In this document: in pieces, positions 28,407-38,417 of the stretch
How the letters are laid out: every line of letters starts with the position of its first letter
Position numbering within the stretch: the stretch's first letter is position 1
Assembly: GCF_940807255.1 (NCBI RefSeq)
Contig: NZ_CALNWY010000008.1
Coordinates: 1-64,000, forward strand
Source of the DNA: Mixta sp. Marseille-Q2659
GTDB lineage: Bacteria; Pseudomonadota; Gammaproteobacteria; Enterobacterales; Enterobacteriaceae
Reading direction: 5' to 3'
DNA length: 64,000 bases
Program-made: the position numbers and the translations under genes
The notes under the pieces: generated by a model
Told to the model about the DNA's origin: nothing
What the model saw: the letters and a program-made list of their open reading frames with translations, nothing else
The model's database searches: none

Positions 28407-28931
28407 TTACGCTTGCTGCTGATAAATCGCGTTATGAAACGGGCAGAGCGCCAGAACCAGCGCCTGATAATAAACGCTGCTGCGCGTCAGTAAGCCCTGG
28501 GTAAAAACGCCGATCGCGCCGCCTTTGTGCTTGATGTTATCAATACCGGTCAGACGCGCCATCTCTTCGCCCAGTTCATGACCGGCATGGATTGCCGCCA
28601 TGACCGGCGTGGGTAAGGTAAAGCTGGCTGAACGTGATTCGCCGCGCTGCTTGTGGTCTTCTACCACCATCCATGCGAACGCATCGTCGCCTTCAATGCC
28701 CGCTTCAATTGCCACCCAAAAATCAGCTTCCGGTCGAACCTGACGCGCGTTCATTACTCGCTGGCGTGCGCCAGTTCGCGTTTCCGCATTCGTTAACGGT
28801 TGAGCAGCAACGCCGCTGTCGACCTCAACGCCCTCAATATGGCAGGATCCTTCCCCGAAGACATCGTTGAAAGCCTTAGAAATGGCGCTAATTTTGGCCG
28901 GATTGGTGGTAGCAGCGACAACATGGTACAT
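28407..28931 (-). CDS. yjjX: Inosine/xanthosine triphosphatase
   Basis: The 174-residue house-cleaning NTPase hydrolyses ITP and XTP (and oxidised nucleotides). It starts [17 protein letters not shown], with the SxxNPxK-like nucleotide pocket, [11 protein letters not shown], the metal/substrate motif [12 protein letters not shown], and [19 protein letters not shown] near the end. The E. coli protein is 170 residues. It is divergent from gpmB, with 50 bases between. Confidence 0.96.
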   Translation of the reverse strand: MYHVVAATTNPAKISAISKAFNDVFGEGSCHIEGVEVDSGVAAQPLTNAETRTGARQRVMNARQVRPEADFWVAIEAGIEGDDAFAWMVVEDHKQRGESRSASFTLPTPVMAAIHAGHELGEEMARLTGIDNIKHKGGAIGVFTQGLLTRSSVYYQALVLALCPFHNAIYQQQA

Positions 28932-28981
28932 AATTACTTGAACCTTCTACGCAATTTTGACGCAGTATAACGGAAAAAAGC

Positions 28982-29629
28982 ATGTTACAGGTCTATCTTG
29001 TTCGCCACGGGGAAACGGTTTGGAACGCAGCCAGACGCATTCAGGGACAGTCCGATAGTGCGCTGACTGAAAAAGGAGAGCAGCAGGCTCGTCAGGTTGG
29101 CGAGCGGGCAAGGACACTGGGAATTACCCATATCATCAGCAGCGATTTAGGTCGCACGCGCCGCACGGCGGAAATTATCGCTGATGCCTGCGGTTGCAGC
29201 GTTAAGCTTGATCCGCGCCTGCGCGAGCTGAATATGGGGGTGCTGGAACAACGTCCCATTGATTCGCTGAGCGAAGAAGAAGAGGGCTGGCGGCGTACAC
29301 TCGTTAACGGAACGGTAAATGGCCGCATACCTGAAGGCGAAAGTATGGCCGAACTGGCGGAGCGTATGCAGCAGGCGCTAAATGCCTGCCTTGAGCTTCC
29401 GCCGGGAAGCTGTCCCTTGTTGGTGAGTCACGGAATGGCGTTAGGCGTGCTGATTAGCACCTTGCTTGGCTTGCCCGCCCATGCGGAGCGGCGCCTGCGT
29501 CTGCGTAACTGCTCGCTTTCGCGGGTTGATCACCAACAAAGCGCCTGGCTGGCTGCGGGCTGGGTGGTTGAAACCGCAGGCGATGTTTCACATCTTGATT
29601 TGCCGGCGCTGGATGAACTGCAGCGATAA
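28982..29629 (+). CDS. gpmB: Phosphoglycerate-mutase-like phosphatase GpmB
   Basis: The 215-residue histidine phosphatase has the same length as E. coli GpmB (YtjC). The catalytic RHGETVWN motif (His9) opens the protein; LGRTRRTAE and the second histidine in LLVSHGMALG are present. Despite the name, this branch acts more as a phosphatase than as a mutase in studied enterobacteria, from memory. The gene ends at a strong bidirectional terminator shared with rob. Confidence 0.95.
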   Translation: MLQVYLVRHGETVWNAARRIQGQSDSALTEKGEQQARQVGERARTLGITHIISSDLGRTRRTAEIIADACGCSVKLDPRLRELNMGVLEQRPIDSLSEEEEGWRRTLVNGTVNGRIPEGESMAELAERMQQALNACLELPPGSCPLLVSHGMALGVLISTLLGLPAHAERRLRLRNCSLSRVDHQQSAWLAAGWVVETAGDVSHLDLPALDELQR

Positions 29630-29631
29630 AC

Positions 29632-29656
29632 AACGGGCCCGCTTGGCGGGCCCGTT
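29632..29656. terminator. Bidirectional terminator between gpmB and rob
   Basis: AACGGGCCCGC pairs with GCGGGCCCGTT, an 11-bp perfect stem with a 3-base loop. It separates the convergent genes; the U-runs are short. Confidence 0.8.
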
Positions 29657-29661
29657 AAATA

Positions 29662-30540
29662 TCAGCGCTCTGTTCGGCGAATAGGGATCAGATATTCGCA
29701 GCGGATTTCCGTCGGCGGTTCGGGGCGCTTCTTACCGCCGTGCGTGTAAAAGCGTTCAATATCCTGTCCTTCACGCCGCGTGAGCTGGAGCGTTGGCATA
29801 CAGGTGCCATACAGCATCAGAATAAATTCCTGAAGCTGACTGCGCGGCCCTTCATAATTGAACTGCACATAATCGCCTCCCTCCAGCAGCACCGTTTGTG
29901 CTGACTGCATGGTTTTCGCCAGCTGATCGGATGGGACGGCGGTGGTATACAGGATCTCCTGCTCGTCATCTTTTTCCTGGCTTGGACGCACCTGATGCAG
30001 CCCGTACAGTACCGGCGGCACAGTATCGGTTTCCAACAGGAACTGCTGCCAAAAATGCGTACGCATTTCATCACGATAGTGAGAAATCTGTTCCAGCGTA
30101 CAGGTGTAGCTTTGTGTTTGTCCGACCAGCACCGTTTCCGGCAACGTCACATAATGCGCTTCCGGTAAGGTGGTATCGTCCAGTCGAATCGGCGGACGCA
30201 GGCCGTAAGCATGCCATTCCGAAGCGCGGCGATAATAAGCCGGGGTTTGGTTAAACTGTTTTTTAAAGGCGCGCGTAAAGGTTTGCTGCGAGTCGAAGCG
30301 GTACTGAAGCGCAATATCCAGAATAGGGCGGCTGGTGAGGCGCAGCGCTACGGCCGCTTTTGATAAACGACGGGCGCGAATATAGGCACCAATAGCATGA
30401 CTGGTTACCTCTTTGAACATTCTTTGAAGATGCCACTTGGAGTAGCCTGCTTTAGCCGCCACATTATCCAATGACAGGGGCTGATCGAGATGGCTCTCCA
30501 GCCAGACAAGCAAATCGCGAATGATACCAGCTTGGCCCAT
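29662..30540 (-). CDS. robA: AraC-family regulator Rob (right origin-binding protein)
   Basis: The 292-residue regulator shares targets with MarA and SoxS (efflux, stress and solvent tolerance). The N-terminal AraC domain has two helix-turn-helices (LSLDNVAAKAGYSKWHLQRMFKEV and DIALQYRFDSQQTFTRAFKKQF). The C-terminal half is a GyrI-like effector domain. ATG 30540 (MGQAGIIRDLL) has GAGGA upstream and matches the E. coli start; the frame stays open to 30594 without homology. It is divergent from creA. Confidence 0.96.
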   Translation of the reverse strand: MGQAGIIRDLLVWLESHLDQPLSLDNVAAKAGYSKWHLQRMFKEVTSHAIGAYIRARRLSKAAVALRLTSRPILDIALQYRFDSQQTFTRAFKKQFNQTPAYYRRASEWHAYGLRPPIRLDDTTLPEAHYVTLPETVLVGQTQSYTCTLEQISHYRDEMRTHFWQQFLLETDTVPPVLYGLHQVRPSQEKDDEQEILYTTAVPSDQLAKTMQSAQTVLLEGGDYVQFNYEGPRSQLQEFILMLYGTCMPTLQLTRREGQDIERFYTHGGKKRPEPPTEIRCEYLIPIRRTER

Positions 30541-30738
30541 AAAACATCCTCTTGTTCTTAGATTGGCGCAGGTAACGCAAAGTCGTGAGATCATAGCACT
30601 AAATGCGCAGAAAAAGCTGAAGGTTTAACTTGGTCGATTGTGCTATGCCCGTTTCATGAGAGAGCGATAGAATTAGCTATGCTTATCCTTAACAGGATGG
30701 GGTAGCTTACAAAGTTAATAATAAACAATGGTAACGAG

Positions 30739-31212
30739 ATGATAATAAAAAAATTGTTAATAATTACAATGGTAACTTTATGCTCCGCAAGCGCTTATGC
30801 TGAAGAGATCGGCTCGGTTGATACGGTGTTCAAAATGTTTGGGCCCGACCATAAAATCGTGGTCGAAGCCTTTGATGATCCCGATGTGAAGAATGTGACC
30901 TGCTATATCAGCCGCGCCAAGACGGGTGGTATTAAGGGTGGATTGGGTCTGGCAGAGGATACTTCAGATGCCGCGATTTCCTGTCAGCAGGTAGGGCCGG
31001 TGACATTAAGCGATCGTATTTCTCAGGGGAAAGCGCAGGGCGAGACCGTTTTTCGTAAGCGTACTTCGTTGCTGTTTAAGAAATTACAGGTTGTACGCTT
31101 TTACGATCAAAAGCGTAATTCACTCATCTATCTTTCTTATTCAGATAAGGTCGTGGAAGGGTCGCCCAAAAATGCGTTGAGCGCAGTACCGATTATGCCG
31201 TGGGGACGCTAA
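30739..31212 (+). CDS. creA: CreA family periplasmic protein
   Basis: The 157-residue protein has a signal peptide ([21 protein letters not shown]) and the CreA domain: [49 protein letters not shown], then a cysteine and [17 protein letters not shown]. Its function is unknown. In E. coli it heads creABCD; here the next gene is arcA in the opposite direction and creBCD are absent, so its expression cannot depend on a local CreBC. Confidence 0.95.
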   Translation: MIIKKLLIITMVTLCSASAYAEEIGSVDTVFKMFGPDHKIVVEAFDDPDVKNVTCYISRAKTGGIKGGLGLAEDTSDAAISCQQVGPVTLSDRISQGKAQGETVFRKRTSLLFKKLQVVRFYDQKRNSLIYLSYSDKVVEGSPKNALSAVPIMPWGR

Positions 31213-31214
31213 AT

Positions 31215-31239
31215 AAAAACGGCGAGCCAGGCTCGCCGT
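31215..31239. terminator. Terminator between creA and arcA
   Basis: ACGGCGAG pairs with CTCGCCGT; AAAAA on the left supplies a U-run for leftward (arcA) transcripts. Confidence 0.8.
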
Positions 31240-31248
31240 GTTAACCGC

Positions 31249-31965
31249 TTATTCCTGAAGGTCGCCGCAGAAACGGTAGCCTTCGCCATGAATGGTCGCG
31301 ATGATTTCCGGGGTGTCCGGCGTTGATTCGAAATGCTTACGGATGCGACGAATGGTAACGTCAACCGTGCGGTCATGCGGTTTCAATTCACGGCCGGTCA
31401 TTTTCTTCAGCAGATCGGCACGCGTCTGAATTTTCCCTGGGTTTTCGCAGAAGTGCAGCATGGCGCGGAATTCGCTACGCGGCAGCTTGTACTGCTCGCC
31501 ATTCGGGCTGATCAGCGAGCGGCTGTTAATATCCAACTCCCAGCCGTTGAATTTATAGCTTTCAACCTGCTTACGTTCTTCGCTGGTGGCGGAGAGATTC
31601 ATGGTACGTGAAAGCAGATTGCGGGCGCGAATCGTTAATTCACGCGGATTGAAAGGCTTGGTGATGTAATCATCGGCGCCGATTTCCAGGCCGAGAATTT
31701 TATCAACTTCATTATCGCGGCCGGTCAAAAACATCAGCGCGACGTTTGCCTGCTCGCGGAGTTCACGCGCCAGTAACAGACCATTTTTACCCGGCAGATT
31801 AATATCCATAATTACCAGGTTAATATCGTTATCGGTCAATACCTGATGCATCTCAGCGCCATCCGTCGCTTCGAACACTTCGTAGCCTTCGGCTTCAAAA
31901 ATGCTCTTTAGAGTATTACGTGTAACTAATTCATCTTCAACGATAAGAATATGCGGGATCTGCAT
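31249..31965 (-). CDS. arcA: Aerobic respiration control response regulator ArcA
   Basis: The 238-residue OmpR-type regulator represses aerobic and activates anaerobic pathways when phosphorylated by ArcB. The receiver domain has the acidic pocket (VEDE, residues 9-12), phospho-acceptor Asp54 in [12 protein letters not shown], Thr in MFLTGRD and Lys in [10 protein letters not shown]. The C-terminal winged helix reads [24 protein letters not shown]. Length and sequence are as in E. coli. A long upstream region probably carries several promoters. Confidence 0.98.
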   Translation of the reverse strand: MQIPHILIVEDELVTRNTLKSIFEAEGYEVFEATDGAEMHQVLTDNDINLVIMDINLPGKNGLLLARELREQANVALMFLTGRDNEVDKILGLEIGADDYITKPFNPRELTIRARNLLSRTMNLSATSEERKQVESYKFNGWELDINSRSLISPNGEQYKLPRSEFRAMLHFCENPGKIQTRADLLKKMTGRELKPHDRTVDVTIRRIRKHFESTPDTPEIIATIHGEGYRFCGDLQE

Positions 31966-32575
31966 GAGTTCGCTACCTAAAATTTGCCAACAAAATCGGA
32001 AACAGGATGTACAGCCGTTAACGCCGCAAATAGGGTTTGCCTGGATAACTGAAGTACAGAATTATGTTCTTGATGCACCATCCATCAACGTCAACAACAT
32101 TGTCAGCTCAGCCATAAGGATGAATCCTGCATGCCCCGGCAGTGCCAAATGGCCGCTATCCTAGCTGTATTAACAGCAACATAACAGCCCAGAGTACAAC
32201 CGATAAGCATTAAAACAACGCTTCGTTGACTTATATCAAATCAAGTGTAGCACGTTAACACTTTTGTGAAAAATGCTCATCAGAATGCCAGCTTAGCTCA
32301 CAATAATCAGGGCTTAACCCTGGTCTCAGCCTCCTGATAGTGGAAGAAAGTTTACTAAGTTAATTATTAAAATACAATTTTGATTTATAAGGCCTTATTT
32401 ATGATATTTCTTTGTTATTAATGTTTTCCTGAGTTAAAGAGTTTAAATGCGTTAAATACAAAATTTTACCGCCTAAAAAACATGGGTTAATTATTTGTTA
32501 TGTAGTTGATACTGTTATTTAACATGCTGGCATGTCACAGTATGGCTACGCCTCTTTTTTATATTCAGGGTTTAT
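31966..32575. other. Long intergenic region between divergent arcA and yjtD
   Basis: These 610 bases must hold the arcA promoter(s) and leader on the minus strand and the yjtD promoter on the plus strand. The only coding-like feature is the yjjY-like frame (32045-32164). The right half, from about 32330, is AT-rich. No terminator or RNA gene was recognised. Confidence 0.6.
32045..32164 (+). pseudogene. yjjY: YjjY-like short frame without a normal start codon
   Basis: From 32045 the frame reads [22 protein letters not shown], very close to the start of E. coli YjjY (MTKVRNCVLDALSINVNNIIS) as I recall it. The codon in the start position is ATA, not ATG, and the C-terminal half has diverged. 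There is no good ribosome site. Conservation may reflect the arcA leader on the opposite strand rather than a protein. Confidence 0.5.
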
Positions 32576-33256
32576 ATGCGTTTTCCGCTTATTCTTGTTT
32601 CTCCCGCCCGCCCGGAAAATATCGGCGCGGCCGCCCGCGCTATGAAAACTATGGGGTTTTCCGAGCTGCGAATTGTTCAAAGCGAAGCCTGGCGCGATCC
32701 GGTCACGCGCATCGTGGCGCATGGGGCAGGGGACATCGTTGATAATATTCAACATTACTCTTCTCTTTCCGCTGCGCTGGCTGATATTGATTTTTCGGTC
32801 GCCACTACAGCACGCAGCCGGGCAAAATTCCGTTATTACGCCACGCCGCAGCAGGTGGAAACTATTCTGCGCGAGAAACAGCAGTGGGTAAGCAGCATGG
32901 CCCTGGTATTTGGCCGCGAAGATAGCGGATTAACTAATGAGGAGTTGGCGCAGGTTGACTTACTCACCGGCATTCCTATGGCCAATGATTATCCGTCTCT
33001 GAATTTGGGGCAGGCGGTTATGGTCTATTGCTATCAGCTGGCATCGCTCAGGCAGATTACCGCAGCGCCAACCTTGCCGGCGGACGGTCAGCAGTTGGAT
33101 GCTCTGCGTCAGCGTCTGTCCACGCTGCTTACCCGACTGAACGTGGATGACGATGAGAAGCTGGCGGACTGGCTCCAGCAGCGTATTGGTTTGCTGGAGC
33201 AGCGAGACAGCGCCATGCTGCATCGGCTTCTGCACGATATTGAAAAAAATCTGTAG
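32576..33256 (+). CDS. yjtD: tRNA/rRNA methyltransferase-like SPOUT protein (YjtD/LasT)
   Basis: The 226-residue SpoU/TrmJ-type methyltransferase starts MRFPLILVSPARPENIGAAARAMKTMGF. SPOUT motifs are present: the N-terminal PxNIGAAAR motif, ALVFGREDSGLTNEEL (SAM-binding knot), and IPMANDYPSLNLGQAVMVYCYQL. The RNA target is not established. It matches E. coli YjtD along its length and, as there, precedes the thr operon. Confidence 0.95.
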   Translation: MRFPLILVSPARPENIGAAARAMKTMGFSELRIVQSEAWRDPVTRIVAHGAGDIVDNIQHYSSLSAALADIDFSVATTARSRAKFRYYATPQQVETILREKQQWVSSMALVFGREDSGLTNEELAQVDLLTGIPMANDYPSLNLGQAVMVYCYQLASLRQITAAPTLPADGQQLDALRQRLSTLLTRLNVDDDEKLADWLQQRIGLLEQRDSAMLHRLLHDIEKNL

Positions 33257-33460
33257 CGGAAAATTTGGTCGCGATATTGAAATCTGGTCAATGATGCCAG
33301 CCTTATCAAATCCGCTGACAGATCTCTCCGCCACATGACGGAATTTACCTGTTCCGCTATGGTTGCTGGCGATGATCAGCGCCGATAAATCCGTTGACTT
33401 CATCAGGAGATTGCTTTACTTCTGAAAAGCAGACGGACAAACAGACAGACAAAAATCAAC

Positions 33461-33529
33461 ATGCGTACAAACAGCCTGAACACCACCATTATTACTACCA
33501 CCATTACCACAGGTAAGGGTGCGGGCTGA
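33461..33529 (+). CDS. thrL: thr operon leader peptide
   Basis: The 22-residue peptide starts [18 protein letters not shown] and ends GKGAG, with 8 Thr and 3 Ile codons, most of them consecutive. Ribosome stalling at these codons when threonyl- or isoleucyl-tRNA is short prevents the terminator just downstream from forming. E. coli ThrL is 21 residues with the same ending style. Confidence 0.95.
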   Translation: MRTNSLNTTIITTTITTGKGAG

Positions 33530-33549
33530 CGCATACAGGAAAAAAGAGA

Positions 33550-33586
33550 AAAAGCCCGCACCTGATAAGTGCGGGCTTTTTTTTCG
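33550..33586 (+). terminator. Threonine attenuator
   Basis: AAAAGCCCGCAC pairs with GTGCGGGCTTTT (12 bp), followed by a run of T's. It lies 20 bases after thrL and 26 before thrA; the GGTGCGGGC inside the 3' end of thrL can pair with the left arm as antiterminator. Confidence 0.95.
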
Positions 33587-33611
33587 GCTTAAATTCAGGA
33601 GATTTTTAACC

Positions 33612-36075
33612 ATGCGAGTGCTGAAATTCGGCGGAACCTCAGTGGCAAATGCGGAACGTTTTCTGCGTGTTGCCGACATACTTGAAAGCAACGCGAAACA
33701 GGGACAAGTCGCCACTGTGCTTTCTGCTCCGGCCAAAATCACGAACCATCTGGTGGCGATGATTGAAAAAACCATCAGCGGTCAGGATGCTTTGCCGAAT
33801 ATCAGCGATGCAGAACAGATTTTCGCTGCGCTGTTAAAGGGACTGCAGGACGCACAGCCTGGATTTGCCTGGGAACGTTTACAGGCGCTGGTGGATAAAG
33901 AATTCGCTCAGCTGAAACAGACGTTGCACGGCATTAGCCTGTTGGGACAATGCCCGGATAGCGTAAACGCTGCGATCATCTGCCGGGGTGAAAAACTCTC
34001 TATCGCGATTATGGACGCGCTGTTAGAGGCGCGCGGCCATCGCGTCAGCATTATCGATCCGGTCAGCATGCTGCTGGCGCATGGCAATTACCTGGAATCG
34101 ACGGTCGATATTGCCGAGTCGACGCGTCGTATCGTCGCCAGCCAGATCCCTGCCGACAGCATGATTTTGATGGCGGGTTTTACCGCCGGTAACGAGCGCG
34201 GCGAGCTGGTGGTGCTGGGCCGCAATGGTTCCGACTATTCCGCAGCGGTGCTGGCTGCCTGTCTGCGCGCTGACTGTTGTGAAATCTGGACCGACGTTGA
34301 CGGCGTTTATACCTGCGATCCGCGCCAGGTGCCGGACGCCCGTCTGCTGAAATCAATGTCCTACCAGGAGGCGATGGAGCTTTCTTATTTCGGTGCCAAA
34401 GTACTGCATCCCCGCACGATTGCGCCTATCGCCCAGTTCCAGATTCCCTGCCTGATTAAAAATACCGCCAATCCTCAGGCACCGGGTACGCTGATTGGTG
34501 GCGATACCAGCGACGATGCCAATCCGGTTAAAGGCATTACCAACCTGAACAATATGGCGATGTTCAACGTCTCCGGCCCCGGCATGAAAGGTATGGTCGG
34601 CATGGCGGCCCGGGTATTCGCCGCCATGTCGCGCGCCGGCATCTCGGTAGTACTGATTACCCAATCTTCTTCTGAGTACAGCATCAGCTTCTGTGTGCCG
34701 CAAAGCGAGCAGGCGCGCGCGCGACGGATACTGGAAGATGAGTTCTATCTGGAGCTGAAAGATGGCCTGCTGGAACCGTTGGATGTGATGGAGCAGTTGG
34801 CGATAGTTTCCGTTGTCGGCGATAACATGCGTACGCAGCGTGGCATCTCAGCGAAATTCTTTGCCGCGCTGGCACGCGCCAATATCAATATTGTGGCGAT
34901 TGCCCAAGGGTCGTCTGAGCGTTCTATTTCCGTGGTAGTTAACAATGACGAAGTCACCACCGCAGTGCGTGTCGTGCATCAAATGTTGTTCAATACCGAT
35001 CAGGTTATTGAGGTCTTTGTGGTTGGCGTTGGCGGCGTCGGCAGCGCGCTACTGGAGCAGTTACACCGTCAACAGGCGTGGCTGAAGAACAAACATATCG
35101 ATCTGCGCGTATGCGGAATCGCGAACTCTAAAGCGCTGTTGACCAATGTGCATGGTATCGATCTCAGCAACTGGAAAAGCGCGCTCAATGAAGCAAATGA
35201 GCCATTTAAGCTGGATCGCCTGCTGCGCCTTGGTCAAAGAATATCATCTATTGAATCCGGTGATTGTCGACTGTACGTCAAGCCAGGCCGTTGCCGATCA
35301 GTACGCCGAGTTCCTGGCTGATGGCTTCCACGTCGTTACGCCAAACAAAAAGGCCAACACCTCCTCCTGGAATTACTACCAGCAGCTGCGCACGGCGGCC
35401 GCGAAATCACGCCGCAAATTTCTGTATGACACCAACGTGGGCGCGGGCCTGCCGGTTATTGAAAACCTGCAAAACTTACTGAATGCGGGCGATGAGCTGC
35501 TCAGCTTCTCCGGCATCCTGTCAGGGTCGCTCTCGTTCATCTTTGGCAAGCTGGATGAGGGGATGTCGCTCTCTGAAGCGACCAAGCTGGCACGTGAAAT
35601 GGGCTTTACCGAACCGGATCCGCGTGACGATCTTTCCGGTATGGATGTCGCGCGCAAGCTGTTGATTCTGGCGCGTGAAGCAGGCTACCAGCTGGAGCTG
35701 AGCGATATTGAAATTGAAGCGATGCTGCCAAAGGAATTTACCGCGATTGCCGACGTAGAAACCTTTATGCAGCGTCTGCCTGAGCTGGATACGCTATTTG
35801 CCGACCGGGTTGCTCAGGCGCGTGAGGAAGGCAAAGTATTGCGTTTCGTCGGCGCGATTGAAGAGGGCGGCCGTTGCCGTGTGAAAATCGACGCGGTAGA
35901 CGGCAACGATCCGCTGTATAAAGTGAAAAATGGCGAGAATGCGCTGGCATTTTACAGCCGCTATTACCAGCCGATTCCGCTGGTGCTACGCGGCTACGGC
36001 GCAGGTAACGATGTTACCGCGGCTGGCGTCTTTGCCGATCTGTTGCGCACCCTGTCATGGAAGTTAGGAGTTTAA
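33612..36075 (+). pseudogene. thrA: Aspartokinase I/homoserine dehydrogenase I, split by a +1 frameshift
   Basis: The bifunctional enzyme phosphorylates aspartate and reduces aspartate semialdehyde to homoserine. ATG 33612 opens the kinase domain ([17 protein letters not shown]); two ACT domains and the start of the dehydrogenase ([14 protein letters not shown]) follow. At 35229-35232 the sequence is CTTG where CTGG-type reading requires CTG; one extra T shifts the frame, and the 0-frame stops at 35319-35321. The +1 frame continues homologously ([27 protein letters not shown]) to WKLGV at 36075. Without the T the product would be about 820 residues, as in E. coli. Either a true mutation or a sequencing error. 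Confidence 0.93.
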
Positions 36076-36077
36076 AC

Positions 36078-37007
36078 ATGGTAAAAATTTATGCACCGGC
36101 CTCAATTGGCAACGTCAGCGTCGGCTTCGATGTGCTGGGCGCGGCGGTGTCGCCGGTGGATGGCTCCCTGTTAGGCGATTGCGTAACCGTTGAAGCCGCC
36201 GACACGTTCAGTCTGATTAATCAGGGCCGTTTTGTCAGCAAGCTACCGGCCGATCCGCAGGAAAATATCGCTTATCACTGTTGGAAACGCTTTTGCGAAG
36301 CGACAGGTAAAACCGTGCCGGTGCGCATGACACTGGAAAAAAACATGCCTATCGGCTCCGGCCTCGGCTCCAGCGCCTGTTCGGTGGTGGCGGGCCTGAT
36401 GGCGATGAATGAATTTTGCGGCAAGCCACTGGACGATACGCAGCTGCTGACGCTAATGGGCGAACTGGAAGGTCGTATTTCCGGCAGCGTGCATTACGAT
36501 AATGTGGCGCCCTGTTTTTTAGGCGGCCTTCAGCTGATGCTGGAAGAAAACAACATTATCAGCCAGGCGGTGCCCTGTTTTGATGACTGGCTGTGGGTGA
36601 TGGCCTACCCGGGTATTAAAGTTTCTACCGCCGAGGCGCGCGCCATTCTGCCCGCGCAATATCGCAAAGAGGATTGCATTAAGCATGGACGCTATCTGGC
36701 AGGCTTTATTCACGCCTGCCATACCGCGCAGCCGCGGCTGGCGGCGAAGCTGATGCGCGATGTAATTGCCGAACCCTATCGGACGAAATTGCTGCCCGGC
36801 TTTGCCGAGGCGCGTCAGGCGGCGCAGGATATTGGCGCGCTGGCCTGTGGTATTTCCGGTTCTGGCCCGACGCTGTTCGCCGTCTGTAACGATCAGGAAA
36901 CGGCGCAGCGCATGGCAGACTGGCTGCAACAAAACTATCTGCAAAATGATGAAGGCTTCGTCCATATTTGCCGTATCGACACGGCGGGCGCACGAAAACT
37001 GGGATAA
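36078..37007 (+). CDS. thrB: Homoserine kinase
   Basis: GHMP-family kinase phosphorylating homoserine; 309 residues, cytoplasmic. ATG 36078 ([21 protein letters not shown]) lies 2 bases after the thrA stop with TTAGGAG upstream; an in-frame ATG at 36057 inside thrA is not used by the family. Signature [21 protein letters not shown] (GHMP ATP-binding) and [10 protein letters not shown] near the end are visible. Translation coupling to thrA is likely. Confidence 0.98.
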   Translation: MVKIYAPASIGNVSVGFDVLGAAVSPVDGSLLGDCVTVEAADTFSLINQGRFVSKLPADPQENIAYHCWKRFCEATGKTVPVRMTLEKNMPIGSGLGSSACSVVAGLMAMNEFCGKPLDDTQLLTLMGELEGRISGSVHYDNVAPCFLGGLQLMLEENNIISQAVPCFDDWLWVMAYPGIKVSTAEARAILPAQYRKEDCIKHGRYLAGFIHACHTAQPRLAAKLMRDVIAEPYRTKLLPGFAEARQAAQDIGALACGISGSGPTLFAVCNDQETAQRMADWLQQNYLQNDEGFVHICRIDTAGARKLG

Positions 37008-37010
37008 CGC

Positions 37011-38297
37011 ATGAAACTCTACAATCTTAAGGATCACAACGAACAGGTAAGCTTTGCGCAGGCAGTAAAGCAGGGCCTGGGCAAGCAGCAGGGCCTGTTC
37101 TTTCCGCTGGAGCTGCCGGAATTCGAGTCTACTGACATTGATGCCATGCTGGAGATGGATTTTGTCTCGCGCAGCAGCAAAATCCTTTCCGCTTACATCG
37201 GCGATGAAATCGCCGCGCATCAGCTGGCGGAACGCGTAAAGGCGGCTTTTGCGTTTCCTGCCCCGGTGGCTGAGGTGACCGAAGATATCGCCTGTCTGGA
37301 GCTGTTTCACGGCCCGACGCTGGCATTTAAAGATTTCGGCGGCCGCTTTATGGCGCAAATGCTCTCTTATATCAGCGGTACGGATGAGCAGATTACTATT
37401 CTGACGGCGACCTCTGGCGATACCGGCGCGGCGGTGGCTCATGCTTTTTACGGCATGGAAAATGTTCGGGTCGTGATCCTTTATCCACAAGGCAAAATCA
37501 GCCCGTTACAGGAGAAACTGTTCTGTACGCTGGGCGGCAATATTCACACCATCGCCATTGATGGCGATTTCGATGCCTGCCAGGCGCTGGTGAAACAGGC
37601 ATTTGATGATGAAGCGCTGAAAAAAGCGATTGGCCTGAACTCCGCCAACTCCATCAACATTAGCCGTCTGCTGGCGCAGATTTGCTACTACTTCGAAGCG
37701 GTGGCACAGCTGCCGCAGGAAAAACGCAACCAGCTGGTGATTTCCGTGCCCAGCGGTAACTTCGGCGATCTGACGGCGGGCCTGCTGGCAAAATCGCTCG
37801 GCCTGCCGGTAAAACGCTTTATCGCTGCTACCAACCGCAACGATACCGTGCCGCGTTTCCTGAGCAATGGCGCGTGGCAGCCGAATGCTACCGTCGCCAC
37901 GCTTTCTAACGCGATGGATGTCAGCCAGCCGAATAACTGGCCGCGCGTGGAAGAGCTGTTCCGCCGTAAAACCTGGCGTTTGAACGATCTCGGTTTTGGC
38001 GCGGTGGATGATGAAACCACGCGCAGCACCATGCGCGAGCTGGCTGGCCTGGGATATATTTCCGAGCCGCACGCTGCCATCGCGTATCGTATGTTGCGTG
38101 ACCAGCTGCAGCCGGGCGAATATGGCCTGTTCCTCGGCACTGCGCATCCAGCGAAATTTAAGGAAAGCGTGGAAGAGATCCTGCAACAGACGTTGCCGCT
38201 GCCGGTCGAGCTGGCAGAACGCGCCGATCTACCGCTGCTGTCGCATAAGATGAAAGCGGATTTCGCTGAGCTACGCGGTTTTTTAACCCAGCTTTAA
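37011..38297 (+). CDS. thrC: Threonine synthase
   Basis: PLP enzyme that makes threonine from O-phosphohomoserine; 428 residues, as in E. coli. The PLP lysine lies in HGPTLAFKDFGGRF; TATSGDTGAAVAHAFYG and the phosphate-binding SVPSGNFGDLTAG loop are present. It starts 3 bases after thrB and closes the operon before a long hairpin. Confidence 0.98.
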   Translation: MKLYNLKDHNEQVSFAQAVKQGLGKQQGLFFPLELPEFESTDIDAMLEMDFVSRSSKILSAYIGDEIAAHQLAERVKAAFAFPAPVAEVTEDIACLELFHGPTLAFKDFGGRFMAQMLSYISGTDEQITILTATSGDTGAAVAHAFYGMENVRVVILYPQGKISPLQEKLFCTLGGNIHTIAIDGDFDACQALVKQAFDDEALKKAIGLNSANSINISRLLAQICYYFEAVAQLPQEKRNQLVISVPSGNFGDLTAGLLAKSLGLPVKRFIAATNRNDTVPRFLSNGAWQPNATVATLSNAMDVSQPNNWPRVEELFRRKTWRLNDLGFGAVDDETTRSTMRELAGLGYISEPHAAIAYRMLRDQLQPGEYGLFLGTAHPAKFKESVEEILQQTLPLPVELAERADLPLLSHKMKADFAELRGFLTQL

Positions 38298-38308
38298 GCC
38301 AGTAACAA

Positions 38309-38366
38309 CAACGCCGCCCTTCGGTTACCGGGAACTCGATACCCGGACAACGGAAGGGCGGCGTTG
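38309..38366. terminator. Long hairpin after thrC
   Basis: CAACGCCGCCCTTC pairs with GAAGGGCGGCGTTG (14 bp), with an inner CCGGG/CCCGG stem. The T-run after it is short (CGTTTTAA). It sits between convergent thrC and yaaA and could serve both. Confidence 0.75.
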
Positions 38367-38417
38367 CGTTTTAATGTTTCTTGGGGGGCTGAATACTGAA
38401 TAATGGCGCGATCGCGC

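Noticed and set aside
33470..33520. Low-complexity ACC/ATT run looking like a short tandem repeat
   Set aside because: It is the Thr/Ile codon run of the thrL leader peptide.
35225..35240. Programmed +1 frameshift in thrA
   Set aside because: There is no slippery codon with slow stop, no stimulatory structure seen, and thrA is a single frame in relatives; a mutation or sequencing error is simpler.
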